From assembly GCF_013620795.1 (NCBI RefSeq), contig NZ_LGLW01000003.1:62001-126000 (forward strand): 64,000 nucleotides of DNA, in the 5' to 3' direction. A program made the translations under genes and the position numbers. Source of the DNA: Pseudomonas sp. Q2-TVG4-2. GTDB taxonomy: Bacteria; Pseudomonadota; Gammaproteobacteria; Pseudomonadales; Pseudomonadaceae. The notes beneath the pieces are model-generated. The model ran no database searches. It saw only the letters and a program-made list of their open reading frames with translations, and was not told the DNA's origin. Each line of letters begins with the position of its first letter. Position 1 is the stretch's first letter. This document shows, one piece after another, positions 54,498-63,362 of this stretch.

Positions 54498-54860
54498 TTA
54501 CTTCGCTACGTTGCGCATGAGGAAGTCCATATAAGTAGCGGACTCCGGGAACAGTGCTTTTTCGGTTTCGAATTGCTGGCGGACCTGATCAGCCTTGCCT
54601 ACTTCGGCGTAGAGCATGCCCAGGTGAGCGTGGAAGCCGGGTGGCGGAGAGCGATCAACGGCGCGAGCCTTCTGCAGGCTGGCCTCGAGCGCGGCGATCT
54701 GCTCGTGCGGACCCGTTTCATGTTTGAAGTGCTCGTAGACCTGCTGCTGATAGCCGTCCCAGTGATACAGCTGAGGCGTCCGGTTACCGGTGCAGCCGGT
54801 GAGCAGGGCGGCCAAAAGCAGAGCGGCAAGGGCCGCGGCACGGCTTGAATGCAATTTCAT
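54498..54860 (-). CDS. DUF4810 lipoprotein
   Basis: A 120-residue lipoprotein with signal and lipobox (AALLLAALLTGC) and DUF4810 sequence QLYHWDGYQQQVYEHFKHE, then a tetratricopeptide-like helical stretch (HAHLGMLYAEVGKADQVRQQF, FPESATYMDFLMRNV). It is the middle gene of the three-lipoprotein operon, 6 bp from the DUF799 gene and 18 bp from the CsgG-family gene. Confidence 0.9.
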   Translation of the reverse strand: MKLHSSRAAALAALLLAALLTGCTGNRTPQLYHWDGYQQQVYEHFKHETGPHEQIAALEASLQKARAVDRSPPPGFHAHLGMLYAEVGKADQVRQQFETEKALFPESATYMDFLMRNVAK

Positions 54861-54878
54861 GTGAACTCTTCCTTGAGG

Positions 54879-55547
54879 TTAGTGCGCGGGACGCCAGGCA
54901 CCGCTGTCGATGCCTGAGACAAGGGTGTTGACCGCTTCGCGGATCGCCAGATCAAGGACTTTGCCGTTAAGGGTGGAGTCGTAGCTGGCAGTACCGCCGA
55001 AGCCAATGACTTCGCGGTTCGACAGGCTGTACTCGCCTGCGCCCTGGGACGAAAAGACCACCTCGGATGTGCTCACGTTGACGATGTTCAGGTTGACCTT
55101 GGCATAGGCGATCTGCGATTTGCCGCGACCAAGAATGCCGAACAGCTGATGATCGCCGACTTCTTTGCGGCCGAATTCGGTGACGTCGCCGGTGACCACG
55201 AAGTCGGCCCCACGCAGCTGTGCGCGCGTGTTCGAAATGGCGCTTTCCTGGGCGATCTCGTTCATGTTGTCGCGGTCCAGCACATTGAAGCGATTGGACT
55301 GCTGCAGGTGGGTGATCAGGATGGTCTTGGCTTGTCCGCCCAGCCGATCGATACCGTCGGAGAACAGGCCGCGCATGTAGCTGGAGCGGTTATCGAACTT
55401 GCCGACGGAGATCGGGCTGCGCTGACCGTGATAGACACTGCTGGCGGAGGTCACTTTGGCGACCTCCAGGGTGCGCGACTGTTCGGTGGCGCAGCCGCCT
55501 AGCAGAAGGCTGAAACCGACCAGACTGGCCACGAGCTTCTTGTTCAT
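54879..55547 (-). CDS. CsgG/HfaB-family lipoprotein
   Basis: A 222-residue CsgG-like outer-membrane protein. The lipobox is LLLGGC after MNKKLVASLVGFSL. Family segments are GLFSDGIDRLGGQAKTILITHL, NRFNVLDRDNMNEIAQES and FVVTGDVTEFGRK. CsgG itself is a curli secretion pore, but in the CsgG-DUF4810-DUF799 set no curli genes are linked and the role is unknown. It is the first gene of the operon. Confidence 0.9.
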   Translation of the reverse strand: MNKKLVASLVGFSLLLGGCATEQSRTLEVAKVTSASSVYHGQRSPISVGKFDNRSSYMRGLFSDGIDRLGGQAKTILITHLQQSNRFNVLDRDNMNEIAQESAISNTRAQLRGADFVVTGDVTEFGRKEVGDHQLFGILGRGKSQIAYAKVNLNIVNVSTSEVVFSSQGAGEYSLSNREVIGFGGTASYDSTLNGKVLDLAIREAVNTLVSGIDSGAWRPAH

Positions 55548-55849
55548 CTGAGTGGATTCTCTTTGATTTGTGGTGGGCGTTGGCTATGGGCTTTGTTATG
55601 GGAACGGCTACGCGATCACGCTGGCGAACCAGAGTGGGACGGGCAGGTAATAGGCAGGAAAATGCTGCGAGGGGGCAATGCAGAGCGTCCTTGACTACTG
55701 ATCCTTGTCCTTAGCGCATACCCGATGACAGGCGTCGGGCAGCCAGACTATGGCGCGGAGTCTACAACAAGGATGGCACTGTGCCAGTGCCGTGGTTCGC
55801 AGTTGAACGGGTTCGGGCTACCGCTCGTCGAGCGCGGCCTGCGGGTGCG
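55548..55849. other. Gene-free interval upstream of the CsgG operon
   Basis: About 300 bp. It contains the inverted repeat GGCACTG-TGC-CAGTGCC at 55775-55791, which could be an operator or a weak hairpin downstream of the ArsA-type gene. I see no gene. Confidence 0.5.
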
Positions 55850-56842
55850 CTATGACTGACTCAGCCGTGCACCAAACGCTCTCAGCGCAGCCTCGCCGAC
55901 CACATCCTCAGCGAGCAGAGGCAGTTGTTGAATCGGCAGGTTCGGCAACGCCTGCTGGAGGCTGTCCAGATGGCGCTGCTCGCCAGCGCGGCGTTCGGCA
56001 AGAAAGGCGCCGGCATTGCTTGGCGAACGCTTGTTCACCACCAGTCCGGCGACGTCGATGCCGCTGCGCTGCAGCTGGGCCTGTAGCTCGATGGTTTCCA
56101 GCACCGGCAGGCGCTCGGCGGCCAGCACGATGATGAACGCGCAGCGCTGGCGATCTTGAATCACATCACGCAGCTGGCTGAAGCGCTCTCGCCGCCGGTA
56201 GAGCAGCTGGCGCACGCGCTGCTGGCGGTCGTCGCCATCACTCGCTTCACGGCCGAGGATGCTTTCACCCAGGCCTGCGTCGTCCTTGCCGAGGTTGCGC
56301 AGCACATCGCCGAAGCGCTTGCTGCGTTCCTGGCGTTGCAGCAGGCCTTCGGTCCAGGCGGTCATCATTTCGGGCAGAGCCATCAGTCGTGAGGTATGGC
56401 CCGACGGGGCGGTGTCGAACACCAGCAGATCGTAGCGATCAAGGCCCTGGGTGACGGTATCGGCGATGCGCTCGAGCAGCGCCGCTTCGTGCATGCCGGG
56501 TGCATCGCGGGACAGCGCCATGTGCTTATCGACTTCGCCGGCCAGATGCGGCGGCATCAATCGGCGCAGGGCGGCGCCCACTTCGTTCAGATGACTGCGC
56601 ACGGTGAGCTCGGGATCAAGCTCCAGGCCATCGAGGCCAGCGGCCAGGCGCACGATGCTGGCGCCGATCGGGCGATTCCAGAGATGCCCCAGGTTGTGCG
56701 CCGGGTCGGTGGAGACCAGCAGTACGCGGCGTCCGGTCCCGGCTTGTTGCAGGGCGGTAGCGGCGGCAACGGTGGTCTTGCCGACGCCGCCCTTGCCGCC
56801 GATGAACAACACTCGGCGCTGCGCAGCCAGCTCTAGCAGCAT
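55850..56842 (-). CDS. ArsA-family ATPase (non-arsenic context)
   Basis: A 330-residue single-domain ArsA/GET3-type ATPase. The deviant Walker A is GKGGVGKT (16-23), the A-loop or switch region is STDPAHNLGHLW, and the second switch is LVFDTAPSGHTSRLMALPEMM, all typical. No ars genes (arsB, arsD, arsR) are near. It overlaps the CC-tail protein upstream by 10 nt, which in turn overlaps cstA. Family members with this context are annotated simply as ArsA-related; a role in targeting or in activating the partner protein can only be guessed. Confidence 0.9.
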   Translation of the reverse strand: MLLELAAQRRVLFIGGKGGVGKTTVAAATALQQAGTGRRVLLVSTDPAHNLGHLWNRPIGASIVRLAAGLDGLELDPELTVRSHLNEVGAALRRLMPPHLAGEVDKHMALSRDAPGMHEAALLERIADTVTQGLDRYDLLVFDTAPSGHTSRLMALPEMMTAWTEGLLQRQERSKRFGDVLRNLGKDDAGLGESILGREASDGDDRQQRVRQLLYRRRERFSQLRDVIQDRQRCAFIIVLAAERLPVLETIELQAQLQRSGIDVAGLVVNKRSPSNAGAFLAERRAGEQRHLDSLQQALPNLPIQQLPLLAEDVVGEAALRAFGARLSQS

Positions 56843-57099
56843 CCGATGTGATCCAGCGGCGAGTGCTCCATGCCCATGCGTCGATGCCAGTCATGGAAGC
56901 GCTCGTAGAGTTCGGGCATCAGCTCCAGGGTGTACCAGGCCGCGGGGTTGGGCACACCCAGCGCCTCGGAAAACACCAGCAGCATGAATAAGTCGTCCTC
57001 GTCGCGCCGGGCACGGGCGAATGTGCGCCGGTAGGGCGCGACATAGAACTCCTGCAGGCCATCGGCAAGCTTATGCAGGAAGGGTCGTTCCCCGCTCAT
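56833..57099 (-). CDS. Small protein with C-terminal CysCys (cory-CC-star type)
   Basis: An 88-residue protein, MSGERPFLHKLADGLQEFYV to MGMEHSPLDHIGCC. The sequence FYVAPYRRTFARARRDEDDL is followed by a hydrophobic stretch (LFMLLVFSEALGVPNP) and a helical part (YTLELMPELYERFHDWH). The ending in Cys-Cys matches the small family I recall NCBI naming cory-CC-star. It overlaps cstA (ATGA) and the ArsA-type gene. The position mirrors YjiX/YbdD small proteins beside CstA in enterics, though the sequence is different. Function is unknown. Confidence 0.85.
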   Translation of the reverse strand: MSGERPFLHKLADGLQEFYVAPYRRTFARARRDEDDLFMLLVFSEALGVPNPAAWYTLELMPELYERFHDWHRRMGMEHSPLDHIGCC

Positions 57100-58778
57100 G
57101 GCAGCGGCTCGTCAGTCGTCATCTCGGCTGCGGGATCACGGCCTTTGCGCATGGCGCTTATCGCTTCAAGCGTGACCCACAGCGCGGCGATCAGGATCAC
57201 CACATCCATACCCAGCAGCAGCCAGTTCTCGGCGCGATAGAACTGGCCCATCTGCACCAGCAGTGCGTAAATCGACATGGCGAGCAGGAACACCAGCGGC
57301 ACCAGCGTGTAGATGGCCGGCCGGCCCTGCTTGATCAGCAGCACCGTGATGATAGACAGCGTCAGGCCCGCCAGGAGTTGGTTGGTGGTGCCGAACAGCG
57401 GCCAGATGGCCATGCCGCCGCTGCCCTCGGAGCCAGCGCCGAATGCCAGGGCCATGCACACTCCGACGGCGATCAGCGTGCCGACCAGCGTGTTCACTTT
57501 CATACCGGCCAGTTCGCCGGCTTCCTGGATCACGAAGCGCTGCAGGCGCAGGCCGGTGTCCATGGTGGTGCCGGCGAAGAGGATCGCCATCACCGCGAGA
57601 ATGGTCGCGCCGAGGTCGGCGGGCAGGTTCAGGCCATTGGCGAGCAGGGTGCCGCCGCCCTGAACGAAGGCATTCACACCGCCCTGACCGAAGGCGGTGT
57701 AGACCTGCTGCCAATCGAGCAACGTGGCGAAACCGGCGGTGCAGCAGATGATCGCCGCCAGCGAAAGCATGCCTTCACCGACTGCGCCGAAATAGCCGAC
57801 GAAGCGGGCGTCGGTTTCCTTATCCAGCTGCTTGGATGTGGTGCCGGAGGCTACCAGCCCGTGGAAGCCGGAGATGGCACCGCAGGCGATGGTGACGAAC
57901 AGGAGCGGCACGATGTTCGGACTGTCGGCCGGCAGTTCTGCGTTGTAGGCCGGCGCCACCAGTTCAGGCGCGCCAAACAGTACCGAGAAATAGAGCAGGC
58001 CGAGGCCGACGAACAATTGCAGGCCATTGATGTAGTCGCGTGGCTGCAACAGCACCCAAACCGGCAGCAGCGAGGCAATGGCGGCATAGGCGAACAGCAG
58101 CAGGATCCAGAACGACTTGGCGCTCAGCCCGAGCACCGTGTCGGGCAGCGTGATCGGATAAGCACTGCCCAGCAGAATCAGCAAATAGAGCACGATCACA
58201 CCGCCCAGTGAGGGCCAAAGCAGTTTGACGTTGTAGCGATAGATCAGCTGGCCGATCACCAGCGCGACGACGATAGCCCCCCACACCGGAATCACCGAGG
58301 TGGGCGTCGACACCAGCAGGTTGGAAATCACCGCGGCAAAGGCGCCATTGACCATCAGCAATACGAGGAAGATCACCACCAGGAACAGGCTGCGTCCACG
58401 CGAGCCGATCAACCGACCGCTGAGCATGCCCACCGATTGCCCCTTGTTGCGGGCGCTGGCCCAGAGCGCGCCGAAATCGTGGATGCCAGCGAAAAAGATG
58501 GTTCCAAGCACCACCCAGAGAAAAGCCGGCACCCAGCCCCAGATCACAGCAATGGCCGGGCCGACAATGGGCGCTGCGCCGGCAACGGAGGTGAAGTGGT
58601 GACCCCAGAGTACGAACTTGTTGGTTGGCACGTAATCCACGCCGTCGCGCATGGTGTGGGCCGGGGTGCGGTAGTTGGGATCGAGACGGTAGATTTTCTC
58701 GGCGATGAACTTCGAGTAGAACAGATACCCCAGCGACATCGCCGCCAGCCCCACAATCATCAATGCAATCGCACTCAT
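57096..58778 (-). CDS. cstA: Carbon starvation protein CstA family transporter
   Basis: A 560-residue CstA-family membrane protein; E. coli relatives import peptides or pyruvate during carbon starvation. From MSAIALMIVGLAAMSLGYLF (ATG at 58778, AGGAG upstream) it is shorter than E. coli CstA (about 700) and fits the short family form. Motifs are FTSVAGAAPIVGPAIAVIWGW, GGVIVLYLLILLGSAYPI and ATILAVMAILFAGTTMDTGLRLQRF. Many hydrophobic segments run throughout. It is the first gene of the cstA/CC-tail/ArsA operon. The ORF's further upstream codons encode a non-family stretch. Confidence 0.93.
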   Translation of the reverse strand: MSAIALMIVGLAAMSLGYLFYSKFIAEKIYRLDPNYRTPAHTMRDGVDYVPTNKFVLWGHHFTSVAGAAPIVGPAIAVIWGWVPAFLWVVLGTIFFAGIHDFGALWASARNKGQSVGMLSGRLIGSRGRSLFLVVIFLVLLMVNGAFAAVISNLLVSTPTSVIPVWGAIVVALVIGQLIYRYNVKLLWPSLGGVIVLYLLILLGSAYPITLPDTVLGLSAKSFWILLLFAYAAIASLLPVWVLLQPRDYINGLQLFVGLGLLYFSVLFGAPELVAPAYNAELPADSPNIVPLLFVTIACGAISGFHGLVASGTTSKQLDKETDARFVGYFGAVGEGMLSLAAIICCTAGFATLLDWQQVYTAFGQGGVNAFVQGGGTLLANGLNLPADLGATILAVMAILFAGTTMDTGLRLQRFVIQEAGELAGMKVNTLVGTLIAVGVCMALAFGAGSEGSGGMAIWPLFGTTNQLLAGLTLSIITVLLIKQGRPAIYTLVPLVFLLAMSIYALLVQMGQFYRAENWLLLGMDVVILIAALWVTLEAISAMRKGRDPAAEMTTDEPLP

Positions 58779-59146
58779 CGAAGGCTCCTCGCACGCGTGC
58801 CCGATACAGGCATCACGCAGGCTTGGGCTGTCGCCCGCTAATAACTGGGCACCCTGACGGGTGCTGTGTTCGGTATCGATCAGCAAGGCCCTGCGGCGGC
58901 GCACCGCGAGCCACAGCAGGACGGCTGGGCGATTGAGCTTCGAGCGGCCGCAACGCAAAAGGTTTCCCGGCAGGGCGGGGAGGCGACCGGACGGATATTG
59001 CGTGCATGAAGGCTCTGGCACCGGGGCTGGAGGCGATCATCGAGCGATTGCGGAAGTCTGATTCGCCGGGCCGCTCAGCGAAACGCGAACCCTGGCCGGT
59101 GGTTCAGGTCCGTTGAAGAACGAGCCTGATTCACCGGAGCCTGTTC
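58779..59146. other. Gene-free divergent interval
   Basis: About 370 bp between cstA and the PfkB gene. It has one GCACCC-TGAC-GGGTGC hairpin at 58849-58864 upstream of cstA, which could act as an attenuator. No gene or recognisable operator is seen. Confidence 0.5.
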
Positions 59147-60106
59147 ATGGAGCGCCTCACGTTGCTGTCGCTGGGTAGCATCAATGCCGATTTCCAGGTG
59201 CGGATTGATGAGCCGCCCGGCGGTCGTGAAACCCTGCTGGCTCATGATTTGTGTCGCCTTTCCGGTGGCAAGGCCAGCAATACTGCCTACCTCGCGGCCC
59301 GCTTCGGTCTGCGCAGCATCCTGCTCGGCCGAGTGGGCGACGATGCATTGGCCGAGCAGGCGCTTGCGCCGTTGCGCGAGGCCGGCGTTCAGGTCGACGG
59401 GGTCGGGCATGCCGAAGGTCGATCCACCGGCGTATCGATGATTATGGTGCCGCCGGATGCGAAGAAGCAGATCGTCCTGGCCACGGAGGCCAACGACTGT
59501 TGGGATGACGCGGCTGCCGACGCCATGACCGCGTGCATTGACGGCTGCGAAACCCCGGCCAGCCTGGTGCTCGATTACGAAATTCCGGGTTGGGTAGTAC
59601 GCCGCGCCATCGAGGCTGCGGCGCGCAAGGGCTTGCAGACGGTGCTCGACCCGTCCTTCCCGGATCGTCTCGAGCGCGACCTGTTGGGCAAGCTGCACGC
59701 CATCACGCCGAACCTGCCCGAAGCCGAGGGCCTGGTCGGGCGTTCCATTGGTTCGGTAGCGGAGGCCGCCAGCGCTGCGCGCGAGCTGCAGCGGTCAGGC
59801 ACGCCCATCGTCTGCATCAAGCTGGCGGATGGCGGCTGCGTGCTAGCCAGTGAGCAGGCGTTGCTGCACATCCCGCCGGGGGAGGTGGTACCAGTGGACA
59901 CGACCGGCGCTGGCGATGCCTTCACCGGGGTCTTCGCCATCGCGCTGCTGGAGGGTCGTGCTCCCCGAGAGACCGCCGCCTGGGGCGTGGCGGCGGCAAA
60001 CCTGGCGGTCACCGGCTATGGCTCGCAGCCCAGCTACCCGACGCGTGAGCAGGTGGAGCGGATGGCGAACGGTCTGCTGGAGCGGGCGAGGGCAGTCGAT
60101 GGGTAA
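59147..60106 (+). CDS. PfkB-family carbohydrate kinase
   Basis: A 319-residue PfkB sugar kinase. The N-terminal LSGGKASNTAYLAARFG (GG motif) and the C-terminal DTTGAGDAFTGVFAIAL (anion hole and catalytic Asp) are intact; ITPNLPEAEGLVG matches the usual TPN segment. It ends with a stop overlapping by 8 nt the start of the GH65 gene, so the two are coupled. The kinase may phosphorylate the free sugar released by the phosphorylase or hydrolase, but the sugar is not known. Confidence 0.92.
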   Translation: MERLTLLSLGSINADFQVRIDEPPGGRETLLAHDLCRLSGGKASNTAYLAARFGLRSILLGRVGDDALAEQALAPLREAGVQVDGVGHAEGRSTGVSMIMVPPDAKKQIVLATEANDCWDDAAADAMTACIDGCETPASLVLDYEIPGWVVRRAIEAAARKGLQTVLDPSFPDRLERDLLGKLHAITPNLPEAEGLVGRSIGSVAEAASAARELQRSGTPIVCIKLADGGCVLASEQALLHIPPGEVVPVDTTGAGDAFTGVFAIALLEGRAPRETAAWGVAAANLAVTGYGSQPSYPTREQVERMANGLLERARAVDG

Positions 60107-62501
60107 TCGGCAAGCGCCGTGCAAGCTGGTCTTCGATCATTACGATCCGGCCGATGAACGCCGCCGTGAGGCTCTGTTGGCCCAGGGCAACGGCCTGTTG
60201 TCCTGCCGCGCCAGTGCCCCGGAGGCCGCCGCGTTGCATACGGCTAATGCCGGCGATCACTACGCCGGCTTCTACCGCGCCGGCTGGTATGACCATGCGC
60301 CCCGAGAGGTCAACGGCAGCAAGGTAGAGATGGCGGCGCTGGTCAACCTCCCGGACCCCTTCGGGCTGAGCTTCGCGCTGGATGACGGCGATTGGTACCG
60401 CCTCGATGAGATCGAACTGCAACGTTATCGACAGTCGCTGACGCTGGACAGCGGCCTGCTGGAGCGCGAGCTGGACTTCGAACTGGCGGGCCACGCGCTA
60501 CAGCTGCACGAAACCCGCTTCGTCAGCATGGCCACCCCCCAGCTTGCAGTGTTGCGCTGGGAGCTTAAGATCCCGCCGCAGGTCGACCGGCTGCGCTTGC
60601 GCACCGCCCTTGACGGCGGTGTCACGAACGCGGCCATACGGCGCAATCAGGCCTATGAAGGGCAGCGGCTGCGAGACATCGTGCTGCAGCACGAGGAGGA
60701 CGGGCGCGCCGCGCTCAGCGCCGGATTGGCCGATGAAGAGCACCGGCTGGTGATGGCCGCACAGGTCCGCACGCCTGGAATGGACCTGCGGTGGCGGGGT
60801 CGGCAGGCCGAGCAGAGGCTGTTACAGCAAGCCGAATGCCGTCGTCCCGCCGATGGCCGGTTGATTATCGAGAAGCGGGTGGTGGTCCAGGTCGATCAGG
60901 AGCGGCCAAGGGACGACAGCGTGGCGCGTGCGCAGTTACTCCAGCAGCTACCGGGCGACACCTTTGCCAATCTGCAGAGGGCGCACAGCGATGCCTGGGC
61001 ACGGCTCTGGCAGCGGATGCGCATTGATGCCGATGACCCGCGGCTCGAGCTGACGCTGCGCTTTCATGCCTTTCATCTGCTACAAACAGTGTCGCCACAC
61101 AGCGTCGGGCATGACATCGGCTTCCCGCCGCGCGGCTGGATGGAGGGCTACTACGGCCAGGTATTTTGGGACGAGCTGTTCGCTTTTCCGTTTCTCGCCA
61201 CGCACTTCCCGGAACTGGCGCGCAGCCTGCTGGATTACCGCCATCGACGCCTGGATAAGGCCCGTGAGCGGGCGCGTCGGCTCGGGCTGCACGGTGCCAT
61301 GTTCCCCTGGCGCAGCGCCTGCAGCGGCGAAGAGGAAACCCCGCCCTGGCAGTGCAACCCGATGTCTGGCCGTTGGATGGCCGATCACACCTACTTGCAG
61401 CGGCACATCGGTTCTGCCGTGGCTTACGACGCGTGGCAGCTGTATCTGGTGACCGATGACGAGACACTACTGGCGGGTCCCGCTGGTGAGCTGATCATCG
61501 AAGTCGCGCGGTTCTGGGCCAGCCTGGTGCGCTTTGACCAGGCGCTACAGCGCTACCTGATCTGCGGTGTGATCGGCCCCGACGAGTACCACAACGGCTA
61601 CCCCGGCGCCGCCGAACCGGGGCTGGACAACAATGCGTACACCAACCTGATGGCGACCTGGACCTTGTGCCGTGCCCTGCAAGTGCTGGAGCTGCTGCCT
61701 GAGTCCCGCGCCACAGCGCTGGCCGAGCGGCTGAAGCTGGGCATGGACGAGCCCGCCCGATGGCGGGACATCAGCCGGCGCATGTATCTGCCGTTTATCG
61801 ACGAGGATGTGCTCTGTCAATTCGAGGGCTTCGAGCAACTGCAACCGCCGCCGCAGGAGTGGCTGCATGGGGATCGGCCGCGCCTGGACTGGATGCTCGA
61901 AGCGCGCCACGACAGCAGTGACGGCTATCAACTGACCAAGCAGGCCGATGTGCTGATGGCCCACCACTTGCTGCCGCAGCCGGCGCTGGGTTCGTTGCTC
62001 GAGCGGCTCGGTTATCACCACGACGAAAAAAGCAGGCGCCATACCCTCGCTCACCACCTGGCGCGTATCACCCATGAGTCGAGCTTGTCGAAGGTGGTGT
62101 GCGCCGGTGCGTTGGCGCCGGTCGACAGCCAGGCATCTTGGGCGTACTTCCAGCAATCGTTGAATACCGATCTATACGCCCCGGATAACCAGGGTACGCA
62201 AGAGGGCGTCCATCTGGGCGCGATGTGCGGCTCGCTGGATGTGCTGCAGCGGCACTACCTCGGGGTGCGACTGGAGCTCGATGGGCTACACATTTTTCCG
62301 GCAATGCCGGCAGAGCTGGGCGACCTGACTTTGCAGCTGACCTACCGCAAGGCGCGGCTCGAGTTGCAGCTGCGCGGCGGGCAGTTGCGGGTGGTGGCCC
62401 ATGCTGACAACCAGGTGCCGGTACCGGTACGACATGCCGAGGGGCCGGCGCAGCTCGAGCCCGGCCAGTCACTTCTGGTGCCGTGTCGGGTTGGGGTGTG
62501 A
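60099..62501 (+). CDS. Glycoside hydrolase family 65 enzyme (disaccharide phosphorylase-like)
   Basis: An 800-residue GH65 protein. The start at 60099 (MGNRQAPCKLVFDHYD) is preferred as it begins the conserved N-terminal beta-sandwich; the longer frame runs over the PfkB gene. Visible features are FWDELFAFPFL in the (alpha/alpha)6 barrel, the catalytic acid Glu496 in CGVIGPDEYHNG, DNNAYTNLMATW, LTKQADVLMAHHLLP and the C-terminal VHLGAMCGSLDVLQRHYLG. GH65 includes maltose, trehalose and kojibiose phosphorylases and hydrolases; the specificity is not readable here. Translation is coupled to the PfkB kinase. Confidence 0.92.
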   Translation: MGNRQAPCKLVFDHYDPADERRREALLAQGNGLLSCRASAPEAAALHTANAGDHYAGFYRAGWYDHAPREVNGSKVEMAALVNLPDPFGLSFALDDGDWYRLDEIELQRYRQSLTLDSGLLERELDFELAGHALQLHETRFVSMATPQLAVLRWELKIPPQVDRLRLRTALDGGVTNAAIRRNQAYEGQRLRDIVLQHEEDGRAALSAGLADEEHRLVMAAQVRTPGMDLRWRGRQAEQRLLQQAECRRPADGRLIIEKRVVVQVDQERPRDDSVARAQLLQQLPGDTFANLQRAHSDAWARLWQRMRIDADDPRLELTLRFHAFHLLQTVSPHSVGHDIGFPPRGWMEGYYGQVFWDELFAFPFLATHFPELARSLLDYRHRRLDKARERARRLGLHGAMFPWRSACSGEEETPPWQCNPMSGRWMADHTYLQRHIGSAVAYDAWQLYLVTDDETLLAGPAGELIIEVARFWASLVRFDQALQRYLICGVIGPDEYHNGYPGAAEPGLDNNAYTNLMATWTLCRALQVLELLPESRATALAERLKLGMDEPARWRDISRRMYLPFIDEDVLCQFEGFEQLQPPPQEWLHGDRPRLDWMLEARHDSSDGYQLTKQADVLMAHHLLPQPALGSLLERLGYHHDEKSRRHTLAHHLARITHESSLSKVVCAGALAPVDSQASWAYFQQSLNTDLYAPDNQGTQEGVHLGAMCGSLDVLQRHYLGVRLELDGLHIFPAMPAELGDLTLQLTYRKARLELQLRGGQLRVVAHADNQVPVPVRHAEGPAQLEPGQSLLVPCRVGV

Positions 62502-62619
62502 GTCGCGGCATGCGGCTTATCTCCCGTCAACGCATCGATACCCGCCGGTGCGGATCTCGACCATGCACCGTAGCCGTTCCCGGTTCGAGGAAGGCGACGT
62601 ACCACAAGGAGCACCAGTG

Positions 62620-63111
62620 ATGGAACAGACCGGGTTACGACGCCGCTGGCTCGATGGGCTGGGTTGGGCGTTGCTTTACGCGGCGATCTGGGCGCTGTTC
62701 GCCGAGGGTGGCGGCTGGGCGCTGGGGGTGCCGAGCATTCTGCTCGCTGTGGCGCTGTCGCTCCGGCTCGGTACGCGGCCCTGGCAACCCTCTCTGCGCG
62801 CGCTGCCGGGCTTTGTCTGGTTCTTCCTCGGGCGTATGACGCTGGGCGCATGGGACGTGGCGGTGCGTGCGCTGCTCCCTCGACGGCCATTGCAGCCCGC
62901 CTGGCTCGACTACCGGTTGCGCGCCGAATCGCCACGGGTACGGCTGTTGCTTTCGGCGCTGGTTGGGCTGTTGCCGGGCACGCTGGCTTCGCGAATCGAG
63001 GCCGATAGCATGCGCGTGCACGTGCTTGATCGACGGCAGCGGTGGGAGCCGACAGTGATCGAGCTGGAGGATCGCCTGGTGCAGCTGCTCGGTAGCGGAG
63101 GCGGCCGCTGA
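62620..63111 (+). CDS. mrpE: Mrp-type Na+/H+ antiporter subunit E
   Basis: A 163-residue MrpE/MnhE family protein. The start at 62620 (MEQTGLRRRWLDG) has AAGGAGC upstream. Two hydrophobic segments are present (LGWALLYAAIWALFAEGG, SLRALPGFVWFFLGRMTLGAW), and LSALVGLLPGTLASRIEADSM matches the conserved C-terminal domain. It overlaps the F subunit by one base. Its order in the operon (E first) is unlike the usual mrpABCDEFG. Confidence 0.9.
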   Translation: MEQTGLRRRWLDGLGWALLYAAIWALFAEGGGWALGVPSILLAVALSLRLGTRPWQPSLRALPGFVWFFLGRMTLGAWDVAVRALLPRRPLQPAWLDYRLRAESPRVRLLLSALVGLLPGTLASRIEADSMRVHVLDRRQRWEPTVIELEDRLVQLLGSGGGR

Positions 63112-63362
63112 TGGCGCTGTACTCGACGTTGTTGCTACTGACCATCGTCGTCGGCCTGGGACGTGTCGTGCTGGGGCCGGAGCGGGTGGACCGCCTGCTG
63201 GCGATCCAGCTGTTTGGCACCGCCGGCACGGCTTTGCTGCTTGTCATGGCGCAGTGGCAAGGGCAACCGGCGCTGCGAGATGTGGCATTGCTGCTGGGGT
63301 TGCTGGCGGCGGTCGCCAGTGCCGCGCTGGTGCAGCTGCTGCGACGGAGCCGCCATGATTGA
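63111..63362 (+). CDS. mrpF: Mrp-type Na+/H+ antiporter subunit F
   Basis: An 83-residue three-segment membrane protein of the MrpF family, with VVLGPERVDRLLAIQLFGTAG typical of the family and a short basic C terminus (LRRSRHD). It overlaps subunits E (1 nt) and G (8 nt). Confidence 0.9.
   Translation: MALYSTLLLLTIVVGLGRVVLGPERVDRLLAIQLFGTAGTALLLVMAQWQGQPALRDVALLLGLLAAVASAALVQLLRRSRHD

Noticed and set aside
54879-55547. Curli secretion system
   Set aside because: Only a CsgG-family lipoprotein is present; csgA, csgB, csgE and csgF are absent, and the neighbours are DUF4810 and DUF799.
55850-56842. Arsenite resistance pump ATPase
   Set aside because: The ATPase motifs are ArsA-like, but no arsB, arsD or arsR is nearby and the gene overlaps a CstA-linked operon, so arsenic resistance is not supported.
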